Source of the DNA: Streptomyces aquilus
GTDB lineage: Bacteria; Actinomycetota; Actinomycetes; Streptomycetales; Streptomycetaceae
NCBI RefSeq assembly: GCF_003955715.1
Contig: NZ_CP034463.1
Coordinates: 2,418,001-2,482,000, forward strand
Reading direction: 5' to 3'
DNA length: 64,000 bases
In this document: piece after piece, positions 16,610 through 24,925 of the stretch
Layout: each line of letters opens with the position of its first letter
Numbering within the stretch: position 1 is the stretch's first letter
Translations under genes and position numbers: made by a program
The notes under the pieces: model-generated
What the model saw: only the letters and a program-made list of their open reading frames with translations
Told to the model about the DNA's origin: nothing
Databases searched by the model: none

Positions 16610-17342
16610 CGTCCCGTCCGTTCGAACGGCCCACCCAGGCATCCACGTCGTAGCCGCGGTCCTCCCAGTAGCCGGGCTCCACGTCCTCGGTGACGGTGAT
16701 GCCGGAGAGCCACTTGGCGGACTTGTAGAAGTACATGGGGGCCACGTAGAGGCGGACCGGGCCGCCGTGGGAGTGGCCGATGTCCTTGTCCTGCATGCGC
16801 AGGGCGACCAGGACGTCGGCGCGGCGGGCCTGGTCGAGGGTGAGGCTCTCGGTGTAGGTGCCGTCGAAGCAGGAGAAGCGGATCGCGGTGCCCTCGGCCC
16901 GTACTCCGGCGGCGTCGAGCAGCTGCGACAGGCGTACGCCCTCGAACGGGGTGTCCGGGACCCGCCAGCCGGTGACGCACTGGACGTCCTTGACCATCCG
17001 GGTCTGGGGCATCGCCCGCAGGTCGTTGAGGGTGTAGGTGGCCGGGCGGTCGACGAGCCCGTCGACGCGCAGGCGGTAGTTCGCGGCGTTCTTGTGGGGG
17101 ACGGAGGAGGCGACCGAGTAGTAGCGGAAGCCGCCGCCGTTGGGGAGCAGACCGGTGAGGCCGGTGGGGTCCTTGTCGGCGGCGCTGCCGAGGAAGGCCT
17201 CCAGGCCGCGTTGCAGGGTGGGCGCGGTGACCACGCCGAGGGCGCCGAGGCCGAGGGTGCCGAGGAGGACGCGGCGGCCGACGGGGCGGCCGGTCGACTC
17301 GGGGTGCGGGCCGCCGTCCGCCTCGGGTTGTCCGGGATTCAC
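16593..17342 (-). CDS. Molybdopterin-dependent oxidoreductase of the sulfite-oxidase fold
   Basis: About 249 residues. An N-terminal twin-Arg-like region (GRRVLLGTLGLGALG) suggests Tat export. The catalytic domain contains the conserved molybdenum-ligating Cys122 in DVQCVTGW and the VPDTPFEGV and SHGGPVRLYVAPMYFYKSAKW blocks typical of YedY/MsrP-like and sulfite-oxidase-fold proteins. The GTG at 17342 was chosen because the ATG just upstream is out of frame; its ribosome site is weak. Pairing with a cytochrome b mirrors the MsrPQ arrangement, so reduction of an oxidised substrate outside the membrane is plausible, but the substrate is unknown. Confidence 0.8.
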   Translation of the reverse strand: MNPGQPEADGGPHPESTGRPVGRRVLLGTLGLGALGVVTAPTLQRGLEAFLGSAADKDPTGLTGLLPNGGGFRYYSVASSVPHKNAANYRLRVDGLVDRPATYTLNDLRAMPQTRMVKDVQCVTGWRVPDTPFEGVRLSQLLDAAGVRAEGTAIRFSCFDGTYTESLTLDQARRADVLVALRMQDKDIGHSHGGPVRLYVAPMYFYKSAKWLSGITVTEDVEPGYWEDRGYDVDAWVGRSNGRDDDPTS

Positions 17343-17416
17343 GTACTCATTCGAACACCCGCGGGCCCTGGCGGACCAGGGTTCGCGGGTGCCCGTCAGA
17401 TTTCCGTAACCACTTC

Positions 17417-18940
17417 TTACGACTGCGCCGCCTTGTCCAGCTGGAACGCCTCGTTGCCCAGGCCGATGCGGGCATGGGCCTCCGGCGAGCGGGAGCGCAG
17501 GTACAGGCCCTGGGCGAGGCCGACGATCACGGACGCGCCGATGATGCCGGGCAGCACCCAGCTCAGGGACGAGTCGGGGCCCGCGCCGACGAGGACGTCG
17601 AAGTCCTTCACCGTGTAGCCGGCGATGACGAGCAGCGCGATCCCGGCGATCACGGAGGTGACCAGCCGCCAGACCTGGGCGCCGGCGGCGCCGCGGCGCG
17701 CGAAGAACACGACGACCGAGAAGGAGGCCGCGGCCATCAGCAGGATCACCCCGAGGGCGCCGATGTTGCCGCCCCAGGTGAACAGGTGCAGGACGGGCTC
17801 GGTCGGGTCGCCGGTGGGCTTGTCGTCGGCGACCGCGAAGGCGATCACGATCACCGCGGAGACGGCGGTCTGGAGGAGCGAGCCGGTGCCGGGGGCGCCG
17901 CTCGATCCCGTCGTACGGCCGAAGGAGCGCGGCAGCAGGCCCTCGCGGCCCATGGCGAACGCGTAGCGGGCGACGACGTTGTGGAAGCTGAGCAGGGCCG
18001 CGAACATGCCGGTCACGAAGAGGAAGTGCAGCACGTCGGTGAAGGTGGTGCCGAGCCGGTCCTCGGTGAGGCCGAAGAGCAGTCCCGCGCTCTGCTTCTG
18101 GGCCTCGCCGACGATGGCCGAGGGGCCGGTGGCGACGGTGAGGGCCCAGCTGCTGAGCGCGAAGAACACGGCGACGCCGCCGACGGCGAGGAACATCGCG
18201 CGCGGGACCAGCACATGCGGGCGGCTGGTCTCCTCGGCGTAGACGGGCGCCTGCTCGAAGCCGGTGAAGGCGGCGATGCAGAAGCACAGGGCGGTGCCGA
18301 CGCCGGCGCCGGAGAGGGTGTCCGGGTTGAAGGCGTGCAGGGACAGGCCTTCCTTGGCGGGGTCGGCGACGGCGGCGATGTCGAAGATGACGACCAGGGC
18401 CACCTCGATGACCAGCAGGACGCCGAGCACCTTGGCGTTGACGTCGATCTTCAGCCAGCCCAGCGCGCCGACGGCGGCCACGGCCGCGAGTGCCGGTATC
18501 CACCAGGCGACGTCCAGGTCGGCGTAGGTGGCGAAGAGGCCGGAGACCTCGAAGCCGAAGATGCCGTAGATGCCGACCTGGAGGGCGTTGTAGGCGACGA
18601 GGGCGACGAGGGCCGCGCTCGCGCCGGCGGTGCCGCCGAGGCCGCGGGAGATGTAGGCGTAGAAGGCGCCCGCGTTGTGGACGTGCCGGCTCATCTCGGC
18701 GTAGCCGACGCTGAAGAGGATCAGGATGACGCCGAGGGCGACGAAGAGCAGCGGCTGCCCGACGATGCCCATCACCGCGAATGTGGTGGGCATGACACCC
18801 GCGACCACCATGAGGGGGGCGGTCGCGGCCAGGAGGGAGAGCAGCAGGCCGCCGATGCCGAGGCGGTCGGCGCGCAGGGCCCGTTCCTCGCCCTTGTACG
18901 TACTGATGCCGTCGCCGGCGCTGGCTCTGCTCGTGGTCAT
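17417..18940 (-). CDS. APC-superfamily amino acid permease
   Basis: A 507-residue membrane transporter with about 12 hydrophobic segments. APC signatures are visible: SVGYAEMSRHVHNAGAFYAYISRGLGG in the helix 2-3 region and ALCFCIAAFTGFEQAPVYAEETSRP around helix 6. The substrate is probably an amino acid or amine and cannot be fixed from sequence. The gene lies upstream of the molybdopterin/cytochrome pair on the same strand with a 74-bp gap, so co-transcription is possible but not required. Confidence 0.88.
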   Translation of the reverse strand: MTTSRASAGDGISTYKGEERALRADRLGIGGLLLSLLAATAPLMVVAGVMPTTFAVMGIVGQPLLFVALGVILILFSVGYAEMSRHVHNAGAFYAYISRGLGGTAGASAALVALVAYNALQVGIYGIFGFEVSGLFATYADLDVAWWIPALAAVAAVGALGWLKIDVNAKVLGVLLVIEVALVVIFDIAAVADPAKEGLSLHAFNPDTLSGAGVGTALCFCIAAFTGFEQAPVYAEETSRPHVLVPRAMFLAVGGVAVFFALSSWALTVATGPSAIVGEAQKQSAGLLFGLTEDRLGTTFTDVLHFLFVTGMFAALLSFHNVVARYAFAMGREGLLPRSFGRTTGSSGAPGTGSLLQTAVSAVIVIAFAVADDKPTGDPTEPVLHLFTWGGNIGALGVILLMAAASFSVVVFFARRGAAGAQVWRLVTSVIAGIALLVIAGYTVKDFDVLVGAGPDSSLSWVLPGIIGASVIVGLAQGLYLRSRSPEAHARIGLGNEAFQLDKAAQS

Positions 18941-18971
18941 CGGGACCGTCCTTTAGCTGGGTTCGGGGGCG

Positions 18972-19922
18972 TTACACCGTGCCGAGCGCGTGGTCGCGGG
19001 CGGCACGGAAGGCGGGGTAGGGGTCCCGGTCGGGGTACGACCAGGGGGCCGGGGTGGGGTGCTCGCCGATGCGGTGGAAGAGGGCGGCGGCCTCGGCACC
19101 ACGGCCCTCGCAGACCTTGGCGTGGGCGAGGAAGTTGAGGTCGACGAGGCGGCGCGGATGGCCTTCGTGCTCCCACTCCAGCCACCAGTCGAAGGCCGAC
19201 TTCATCACCTGGCGGGCCCGGCGGCCGACCCAGTGGCCGGAGGCGGCCGGGTCGGACGGCTCGTGTCCCGCGGCGGCGAGGACGCGGTAGCGCTCCGCGT
19301 GCGCGATGACCGGGAGGATGGCGAGCGGCGAGTCGGCGGGGGCCTGTTCGGCGGCCCAGTTGGCGAAGTCGTAGACCTCGTGGAGCGGGTCGGGGCCCGC
19401 GGCGGCGCGGTGCTCGGCGAGGCGGGCGACCATCAGGTGATGGGCGTGGTGGTGGTCGGCGAAGCGCACGCGGATCTGCTCGAAGAGGCGGACCGCGTTC
19501 TCGGCGGCGGTCGAGCCCTGCTCCAGCATGAGCATGCCTAACCAGGGGGTGGGGTCGGCGGGCACCCGGTCGGCCGCGGTACGGCAGGCCTCGCGGGCGC
19601 GGTCGGCTTTCTCCTTGCCCCGCAGGGCACGCTGGACCTGGGCCAGGGCGAGCAGGACGGAGGCGTCGGCGGACTCGGGCTCGGCCAGCAGCCAGTCGCG
19701 GGCCCAGGCGGCGCTGTACGGCTCCATGGCGAGGACGGTCACGCGGTGGCCGCGCAGGTCCCACTCGTCGCCTGTGTGGGCGAGCAGGGTCCGGGCGGCC
19801 TGCCAGCGGCCCTGGGCCAGGGCGGCGCGGGCGGCGACGAGTTCGGCGTCGTCGAGGGCGGCGTCGAAGGCCTGGGCCGCGCGTCGGCGGCTGCGGCCGA
19901 GGGGAGGCGGGGGTGGTGACAC
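18972..19922 (-). CDS. Helical-repeat (TPR-like) hypothetical protein
   Basis: About 316 residues using the GTG at 19922, which has GAGGAA upstream. A longer frame to 20054 exists, but the extra residues look non-coding. The protein is soluble, rich in Ala, Leu, Arg and Trp, and made of helix pairs (for example LAQGRWQAARTLLAHTGDEWDLRGHR and ADRVPADPTPWLGMLMLEQG). This suggests a TPR-like scaffold. There are no catalytic motifs. It lies 32 bp upstream of the APC permease gene on the same strand, likely in one operon. Function unknown. Confidence 0.75.
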   Translation of the reverse strand: MSPPPPPLGRSRRRAAQAFDAALDDAELVAARAALAQGRWQAARTLLAHTGDEWDLRGHRVTVLAMEPYSAAWARDWLLAEPESADASVLLALAQVQRALRGKEKADRAREACRTAADRVPADPTPWLGMLMLEQGSTAAENAVRLFEQIRVRFADHHHAHHLMVARLAEHRAAAGPDPLHEVYDFANWAAEQAPADSPLAILPVIAHAERYRVLAAAGHEPSDPAASGHWVGRRARQVMKSAFDWWLEWEHEGHPRRLVDLNFLAHAKVCEGRGAEAAALFHRIGEHPTPAPWSYPDRDPYPAFRAARDHALGTV

Positions 19923-20346
19923 CGCGGAGACTTCCTCGTGCGACGTGACTCGACGTCGGCTGTTGGGCAGGGGGCAACTGGCCCACGGGGCCGACCAACG
20001 GAATTGATCATCAAGGCGTGGGCAACTGGTCACGGACAGCAAACCCTCAGCCAACGGTTCCCGTCAAGGTCGAAACGGGTGTTACACGCGTCAACTTGTG
20101 GGTCTGGTGGGGTAGTTGTGAATGTTGACCGTACATCTACGCGCCAGGACCCGTCCTGAATGTGGCGCAGACCATGGCGCCGCGCGTCCCGGGCGCTCAC
20201 CATGGCCGAAATGGTCGCGCGCCTCGGCACGCGACCGAGTCAACCGCCCGGATCCGGGTACTCCCGGGAGCAGGCCGGGCTCAACGGCGCTACAGTCGGG
20301 CCCCTGACCCACCCCGTGGCCCGGCCGAGTGATCGAGGTACGCAGC
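19923..20346. other. 424-bp divergent intergenic region
   Basis: It holds the promoters of the TPR-like operon and the DMT transporter. GTCAAC near 20089 and GTTGAC near 20134 form a wide inverted pair. I see no RNA gene, terminator or believable small gene. Confidence 0.45.
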
Positions 20347-21240
20347 GTGTCGGTTCTGGTTCTGGTTCTCGCCGTGAGCGCGGCCTGCTGCCTGGGCATC
20401 GGCTTTGTCCTCCAGCAGAACGCGGCTCAGCGGGCACCCCTGAACGACTTCCTCTCACCGCGGCTGCTCCTCGACCTCGTGCGGATGCCCCGCTGGCTCG
20501 GCGGCATCGGCCTGATGGTGGCGGGCATGGTCCTCGGCGCGATCGCGCTGGGCCAGGGCGAGATCTCCCTCGTCGAACCCCTGCTCGCGACCAACCTCCT
20601 CTTCGCCATGGCCCTCTCCCGGCACCAGACCAAGCAGTCGCTGGGCCGGCAGGGCTGGGCGGGTCTGCTGCTCCTCGCGGGCGGGGTGACGGCGTTCATC
20701 GTGGCGGGCGAGCCGCGCGGCGGCTCCGCGGTGACCGACCCCTTCCGGCACTGGCTGATCATCGGCGCCATGATCGGGCTCGCGCTGCTGCTGACGACGT
20801 ACGCCAAGCGCTCGCGGCTGAGCTCGGGCCCGGCCCTGCTGGCGGTGGCGGCCGGACTCCTCTACGGCGTCCAGGACGCCCTCACCCGGGTGACCGGCCA
20901 GCGCTTCTCCGAGGGCGGCCTCATGGAGGTCCTCACCGGCTGGCAGCCGTACGCCGTCCTCGCGCTCGGCGTGACCGGCCTGGTCCTCGTCCAGAGTGCC
21001 TTCGAGACGGCCTCGCTGCGGATGTCCCTGCCCGCCCTCACCGCCGCCCAGCCGCTCGCCGGGATCATCTGCGGCGTCGGCTTCCTCGGCGACCGGCTGC
21101 GCACCGACACGGGGGCGCTGGCGTGGGAGGCGGTGGGGCTCGCGGCGGTCGTGGTCGGCATCGTGCTGCTCGGGATGCACCCGGCCATGCCCTGCGGGGC
21201 CGGGGAGTCCGTTCGGGCGCGGAGACTTCAGCCGAACTGA
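20347..21240 (+). CDS. DMT-superfamily transporter
   Basis: About 297 residues with nine to ten hydrophobic segments in the repeated EamA-like arrangement. Charged landmarks include LGQGEISLVEPLLATNLLFA in the first half and SAFETASLRMSLPALTAAQPLAGIICG in the second. The GTG at 20347 follows GAGGT; another GTG at 20329 is possible. The SLVEPLL and ALTAAQPLAG blocks are shared with magnesium/drug transporter-like DMT proteins of actinobacteria, but the substrate is unknown. It is a single gene followed by the NUDIX gene on the same strand. Confidence 0.85.
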   Translation: MSVLVLVLAVSAACCLGIGFVLQQNAAQRAPLNDFLSPRLLLDLVRMPRWLGGIGLMVAGMVLGAIALGQGEISLVEPLLATNLLFAMALSRHQTKQSLGRQGWAGLLLLAGGVTAFIVAGEPRGGSAVTDPFRHWLIIGAMIGLALLLTTYAKRSRLSSGPALLAVAAGLLYGVQDALTRVTGQRFSEGGLMEVLTGWQPYAVLALGVTGLVLVQSAFETASLRMSLPALTAAQPLAGIICGVGFLGDRLRTDTGALAWEAVGLAAVVVGIVLLGMHPAMPCGAGESVRARRLQPN

Positions 21241-21329
21241 GGCGGGGGCTCGCAGAGACCAAGGCTTGCGGGGGGGGCTCACACGACCTTGGGCGCAGGC
21301 CTGTGGAGAGGGACTGCTTGGATGGGTCC

Positions 21330-21845
21330 ATGAGCGCTGCTGACGAGATCCTCGACATCGTCGACGAGCACGACCAAGTCGTCGGACAGTCCCCGCGCGG
21401 TGAGGCCTACGCCCGTGGGCTGCGGCACCGCTGCGTCTTCATCCAGGCGCGCGACGCGGCCGGCCGGCTCTTCGTGCACCGCCGCACCCCGACCAAGCTG
21501 GCCTTCCCCTCGCTGTACGACATGTGGGTCGGCGGAGTGGTCGGTGCGGGCGAGTCCTACGACGACGCGGCACTGCGCGAGGCCGAGGAGGAGCTGGGCG
21601 TCAGCGGGCTGCCGGAGCCGGCCTTCCTCTTCAAGTTCCTGTACGACGACGGGGCAGGGCAGAGCTGGTGGTCGGCGGTGTACGAGGTCCGCTGCGAACT
21701 GCCGGTCAGCCCGCAGGTGGAGGAGATCGCCTGGCACGACTTCCTGACGGAGGACGAGGTGGAGCGGCGGCTCACGGAGTGGGAGTGGGTGCCGGACGGA
21801 CTGGACGCCTACGCGCGGCTGCGGGCTCACCGGGCGGCGGGCTGA
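21330..21845 (+). CDS. NUDIX hydrolase
   Basis: A 171-residue enzyme that hydrolyses nucleoside diphosphate-linked or pyrophosphate substrates. The NUDIX box GGVVGAGESYDDAALREAEEELGV is at residues 68-91, with all metal-binding Glu present. The N-terminus (EILDIVDEHDQVVGQSPRGEAYARGLRHR) resembles the YfcD/IPP-isomerase-like branch. The exact substrate cannot be assigned. The last 19 bases overlap the end of the convergent gene. Confidence 0.92.
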   Translation: MSAADEILDIVDEHDQVVGQSPRGEAYARGLRHRCVFIQARDAAGRLFVHRRTPTKLAFPSLYDMWVGGVVGAGESYDDAALREAEEELGVSGLPEPAFLFKFLYDDGAGQSWWSAVYEVRCELPVSPQVEEIAWHDFLTEDEVERRLTEWEWVPDGLDAYARLRAHRAAG

Positions 21846-22600
21846 CCCCGCAGGGCGTCGGCCAGGGCGTGCGCCTGGGACGCGGTGAGCCCTGAGCCGA
21901 GCGGTACCGCGCGCGGGCTGTGGCCGCCGTCGCAGACGGCGAGCGGGCTCGGCGGGCTCGCGGTACCCCCGCTGAGCGGGCTCGGGCCCTGGAACGTCCA
22001 GGCGGGCCCGTCCCAGAAGTCGTGATCCAGCAGCCGCTCGGCCACCTCGGGCGCCGCCTCGGGAGCCACTCCCACGGCCCGGAGCGCCACGGATATCCGC
22101 TCAACAGCCGCCGCGGCCGGCACGTCCGCGTCGCCGAAGGCGGGCAGCAGCAGGAGCAGGCGCCGGTCCGCGTCCCGCACGCCCTCGACCCCGTCGGGCG
22201 CCGACCCGGCCACGGCCAGCAGCTCCGGCCAGGACAGTCCCGGCCCGCTGAAATGCCCGTCGATGGCGGCCAGATCGGCGTGCCGGCTCCAGTCCGGGTG
22301 CGTGATCAGATAGTCCGTCCCGGAGTCGCCCGGGAAGTTCCGGTGGACGATCCACAGCGCATGTCCGCCGGCGAGCGGGACACGGAACGCCGGCCAGACC
22401 TCCTCCGCCCCGTAGAGCACCTCGGCCGCCGCGTCGACGTCCGCCGTGTCGGCGCCGAAGACCTCGGGCTCCGCCGCGAACTCGTCCCAGACCGGCGCGT
22501 AGAACACCGGCCAGAACCCCGGCAGGTCGAGCAGGTGCTCGGCAGGGGCGATGTCATGACCGGGCGCCGCGTACCCGGCGAGCGGCGAGGGAAAATCCAT
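21827..22600 (-). CDS. Conserved hypothetical protein
   Basis: A 257-residue soluble protein. The ATG at 22600 begins MDFPSPLAGYAAPGHDIAPAEHLLDLPGFWPVFYAPVWDEFAAEP. It is rich in aromatic and acidic residues and has no transmembrane segments or known catalytic pattern. The ALWIVHRNFPGDSGTDYLITHP stretch resembles immunity or SMI1/SUKH-like actinobacterial proteins only faintly, too weakly for a family call. It is divergent from the DUF202 pair and convergent with the NUDIX gene. Confidence 0.75.
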   Translation of the reverse strand: MDFPSPLAGYAAPGHDIAPAEHLLDLPGFWPVFYAPVWDEFAAEPEVFGADTADVDAAAEVLYGAEEVWPAFRVPLAGGHALWIVHRNFPGDSGTDYLITHPDWSRHADLAAIDGHFSGPGLSWPELLAVAGSAPDGVEGVRDADRRLLLLLPAFGDADVPAAAAVERISVALRAVGVAPEAAPEVAERLLDHDFWDGPAWTFQGPSPLSGGTASPPSPLAVCDGGHSPRAVPLGSGLTASQAHALADALRGQPAAR

Positions 22601-22661
22601 GCCCGAACCGTAGCGACCGCCACTGACAACGCCCACGGGCCCGCCCGGTAGGGTCCTGCGC

Positions 22662-23054
22662 GTGATCGAATTCGCACGGAACGTCCGGCTCTGGTTCGCG
22701 CCCGAGGAGGTTCGCGAAGAGGGCGGTACGCCCGACTACCGGTTCTCGCTCGCCAACGAGCGCACCTTCCTGGCCTGGCTGCGCACCGCGCTCGCGCTGA
22801 TCGGCGGGGGCTTCGCCGTGGACCAGTTCCTGCCGGACCTGCGCTGGGGCTGGCGGGCGGGGCTGGCGCTCGCGCTGCTGGGCGCCGGGGTGCTGTGCTC
22901 CCTGCGCGCGGTCAACCACTGGATGCGCTGCGAGCGGGCGATGCGCCGGGGCGAGGATCTGCCGGTGTCGCGGTTCCCGGCGCTGCTGAGCATCGTCGTG
23001 GCGGTCGTCGCGCTCGCGATGGTCGTCGTCGTGCTCGTCGGGTGGGAGGGGTGA
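22662..23054 (+). CDS. DUF202 (YidH-like) membrane protein
   Basis: A 130-residue membrane protein starting at GTG 22662. The conserved DUF202 entry motif RFSLANERTFLAWLRTALALIGGGFAVDQF (about 27-56) is followed by two more hydrophobic segments. The family is of unknown function and often occurs as two adjacent genes, as here. Its stop overlaps the start of the next gene (GTGA), so the two are translationally coupled. Confidence 0.88.
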   Translation: MIEFARNVRLWFAPEEVREEGGTPDYRFSLANERTFLAWLRTALALIGGGFAVDQFLPDLRWGWRAGLALALLGAGVLCSLRAVNHWMRCERAMRRGEDLPVSRFPALLSIVVAVVALAMVVVVLVGWEG

Positions 23055-23377
23055 GCGCGGCGGTCGCGGAGGCCGGACGCGACCCGGGGCTCCAGCCGGA
23101 GCGCACGCGGCTCGCGTGGCGTCGTACGACCCTGTCCGGCACCGTCTCCGCCGTGCTCGCCGTGAAGACCGCGCTGCACGGCGGGGTGTCCCCGGTCGGT
23201 GTCGTCGCGTGCGCCCTGTGCATCGTCCTGTGGCTGGGCTTCCTGCTGCTCGCGCACCGCCGTATCCGTGCGCTCGCCTCGGCCGGGGCCCCGGCGGCAC
23301 TCACCCCGCGGCATGCCACGGCCACGGCGCTGTGCACGGTGGCCTTGGCGGTGTGCGGGGCGGCGCTGGTCTTCTAG
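23051..23377 (+). CDS. Second DUF202 membrane protein
   Basis: A 108-residue partner of the preceding gene, started by GTG 23051 inside the overlap. LQPERTRLAWRRTTLSGTVSAVLAVKTAL is the second DUF202-type motif, followed by two hydrophobic helices. The two proteins probably form one membrane complex. Its last four bases overlap the end of the convergent oxidoreductase gene. Confidence 0.87.
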   Translation: MSAAVAEAGRDPGLQPERTRLAWRRTTLSGTVSAVLAVKTALHGGVSPVGVVACALCIVLWLGFLLLAHRRIRALASAGAPAALTPRHATATALCTVALAVCGAALVF

Positions 23378-24336
23378 AGCCCCTGATCCTCCTCCTCGCC
23401 CTCCGTCTCCCAGTCCACCGTGACCACGATCTTCCCCCTGGTACGCCCCTCCTGGCTGAGCCGCTGCGCCTCGGCCGCCCGTTCCAGCGGGAAGGTCTCC
23501 GACACATGCACCGAGACCACGCCCTGTTCCGCGAGCTCGGACAGGCGCTGGAGGTCCTCGGCGTCGGGGCGGACCCAGTAGTAGCGGCCGCCGTAGGCGA
23601 CGGCCTCGCCGTCCGCGATGGAGACCAGGCGGCCCTCGGGGGCCAGGAGGTTGGCCGAGACCGTGAGGGTCTCGCCGCCGATCGTGTCGAACGCCGCGTC
23701 CACGCCCTCGGGGGCCAGCCCGCGCACCCGTTCGGCCAGGCCCTCGCCATAGGCGACCGGCTCGCCGCCGAGGCCGCGTACGAAGTCGTGGTTGCGCGGG
23801 CTCGCCGTACCGATGACGCGGGCGCCGAAGTGCCGGGCGAGCTGGACCGCGATCGAGCCGACGCCGCCGGCCGCGGCGTGCACGAGGACCGTCTCGCCGC
23901 GCTTGACCTGGAGCGCCTTGACGAGCACCTGGTAGGCCGTCAGCCCGGTCAGCGGCAGGCCGGCCGCCTCCTCGAAGGAGAGGTTGCGGGGCTTGTGGGC
24001 GAGGGTGCGCACCGGGGCGGCCACGTACTCGGCGAAGGTGCCTCGGGACAGGAAGTCCTCGCGGACGTAGCCGATCACCTCGTCGCCGACCTCGAACTCC
24101 GTGACGGAGACGCCGAGTCCGACCACGACACCGGAGACGTCCCAGCCGGGGACCACCGGGAACACCGGGTCGAGGACGCGGTCCAGGTGCCCCTCGCGGC
24201 AGTGCCAGTCGACCGGGTTGACGGCCGCCGCGCGGACCTTGACCAGGACCGCGTCGACCCCGACCTTGGGGTCGCGGACGTCACCGTAGGCGAGGACCTC
24301 GGGGCCGCCGTAGCGTGCGTAGCTGATGGCCTTCAT
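23374..24336 (-). CDS. Zinc-free quinone oxidoreductase (MDR superfamily)
   Basis: A 320-residue NADPH-dependent reductase of quinones or enones. The GroES-like N-terminal domain starts MKAISYARYGGPEVL. The Rossmann domain carries VLVHAAAGGVGSIAVQLARHFGARVIGTAS (about 148-177). The catalytic zinc Cys/His ligands of alcohol dehydrogenases are absent. The ATG at 24336 matches the family start; the longer frame to 24513 would run over the inverted repeat and the divergent promoter. It is divergent from the histidine-rich gene. Confidence 0.9.
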   Translation of the reverse strand: MKAISYARYGGPEVLAYGDVRDPKVGVDAVLVKVRAAAVNPVDWHCREGHLDRVLDPVFPVVPGWDVSGVVVGLGVSVTEFEVGDEVIGYVREDFLSRGTFAEYVAAPVRTLAHKPRNLSFEEAAGLPLTGLTAYQVLVKALQVKRGETVLVHAAAGGVGSIAVQLARHFGARVIGTASPRNHDFVRGLGGEPVAYGEGLAERVRGLAPEGVDAAFDTIGGETLTVSANLLAPEGRLVSIADGEAVAYGGRYYWVRPDAEDLQRLSELAEQGVVSVHVSETFPLERAAEAQRLSQEGRTRGKIVVTVDWETEGEEEDQGL

Positions 24337-24356
24337 GGCACCGACCCTCCGGGGTA

Positions 24357-24417
24357 GTCGGACGCCACGCAAGCGGGATGCCCGGATATGCGGCGTTCGC
24401 GTGGCAGCCTGTCCGAC
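24357..24417. promoter_or_regulatory. Compound inverted repeat between oxidoreductase and His-rich gene
   Basis: Two nested 7-bp inverted pairs: GTCGGAC (24357) with GTCCGAC (24411-24417), and GCCACGC (24364) with GCGTGGC (24399-24405). The right side has a 5-nt insertion between its two arms. It is either a structured leader or two operator half-site pairs. Confidence 0.5.
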
Positions 24418-24448
24418 GTCATCGGCAACATCTCCGAAGGTGAGCACC

Positions 24449-24745
24449 ATGACCACCCTCCACCTCGAACACGCCTCCCACGCGCACGCCCACGGCCCCG
24501 ACTGCGGACACACCGAGGTCCGGCACGGCGACCATGTCGACTACGCGCACGACGGCCACCTGCACCGCGAGCACAGTGGCCACTGGGACGAGTGCGAGCC
24601 CGCCGGGCACGTCTCGCACGAGGGCCACGACCACCGGCACGGTCCGGACTGCGGCCACGAGAGCGTGCTGCACGGCGACCACGTCGACTATCTGCACGAC
24701 GGCCACCGGCACGCCCCGCACGACGGCCACTGGGACGATCACTGA
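24449..24745 (+). CDS. Histidine-rich small metal-binding protein
   Basis: A 98-residue protein with 27 His by my count. It consists of two tandem copies of a module, HGPDCGH, then HGDHVDY, HDGHxH and GHWD. Each module has one Cys in DCGH, plus one extra Cys in DECEPAGH. There is no signal peptide. The composition strongly suggests storage or chaperoning of zinc, nickel or cobalt in the cytoplasm (inference). The ATG at 24449 has GAAGGTGAGC upstream. I see no classic Zur box. It stands alone between the divergent oxidoreductase and the acyl-CoA operon. Confidence 0.8.
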   Translation: MTTLHLEHASHAHAHGPDCGHTEVRHGDHVDYAHDGHLHREHSGHWDECEPAGHVSHEGHDHRHGPDCGHESVLHGDHVDYLHDGHRHAPHDGHWDDH

Positions 24746-24866
24746 GCTGCCCGAGAAGGCACGCTGAAGGCACGCGGAAAGCAGCTTCACGGCTCCCCGT
24801 CGCACCGCGCGGGGGGCCGTCCGCCTATCGTGGCCCGGATCACTTTCGCTCCACCCACTGGACGGC

Positions 24867-24884
24867 ATACCGACCGGTCGGCAT
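24867..24884. promoter_or_regulatory. TetR-type operator before the kinase/ACAD operon
   Basis: ATACCGACCGGTCGGCAT contains the perfect 12-bp palindrome CCGACCGGTCGG and lies 42 bp upstream of the start codon. Related sites occur at 31314-31331 and 56882-56899. Confidence 0.75.
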
Positions 24885-24925
24885 CATGAGGTGCAGACCC
24901 GTTCACCTGCCCGTAGGAGCGATGT

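Noticed and set aside
16593..18503. Apparent fusion of the molybdopterin protein to a 380-residue N-terminal part
   Set aside because: The upstream part is a different frame of the APC permease gene on the same strand; the real start is near 17342.
20122..20307. Short plus-strand frame in the 424-bp gap
   Set aside because: No ribosome site and Arg/Pro/Gly-rich random composition.
20160..21845. A plus-strand frame of 561 codons joining the DMT and NUDIX region
   Set aside because: Only the last 172 codons (from 21330) are the NUDIX gene; the rest is out of frame with the transporter and low-complexity.
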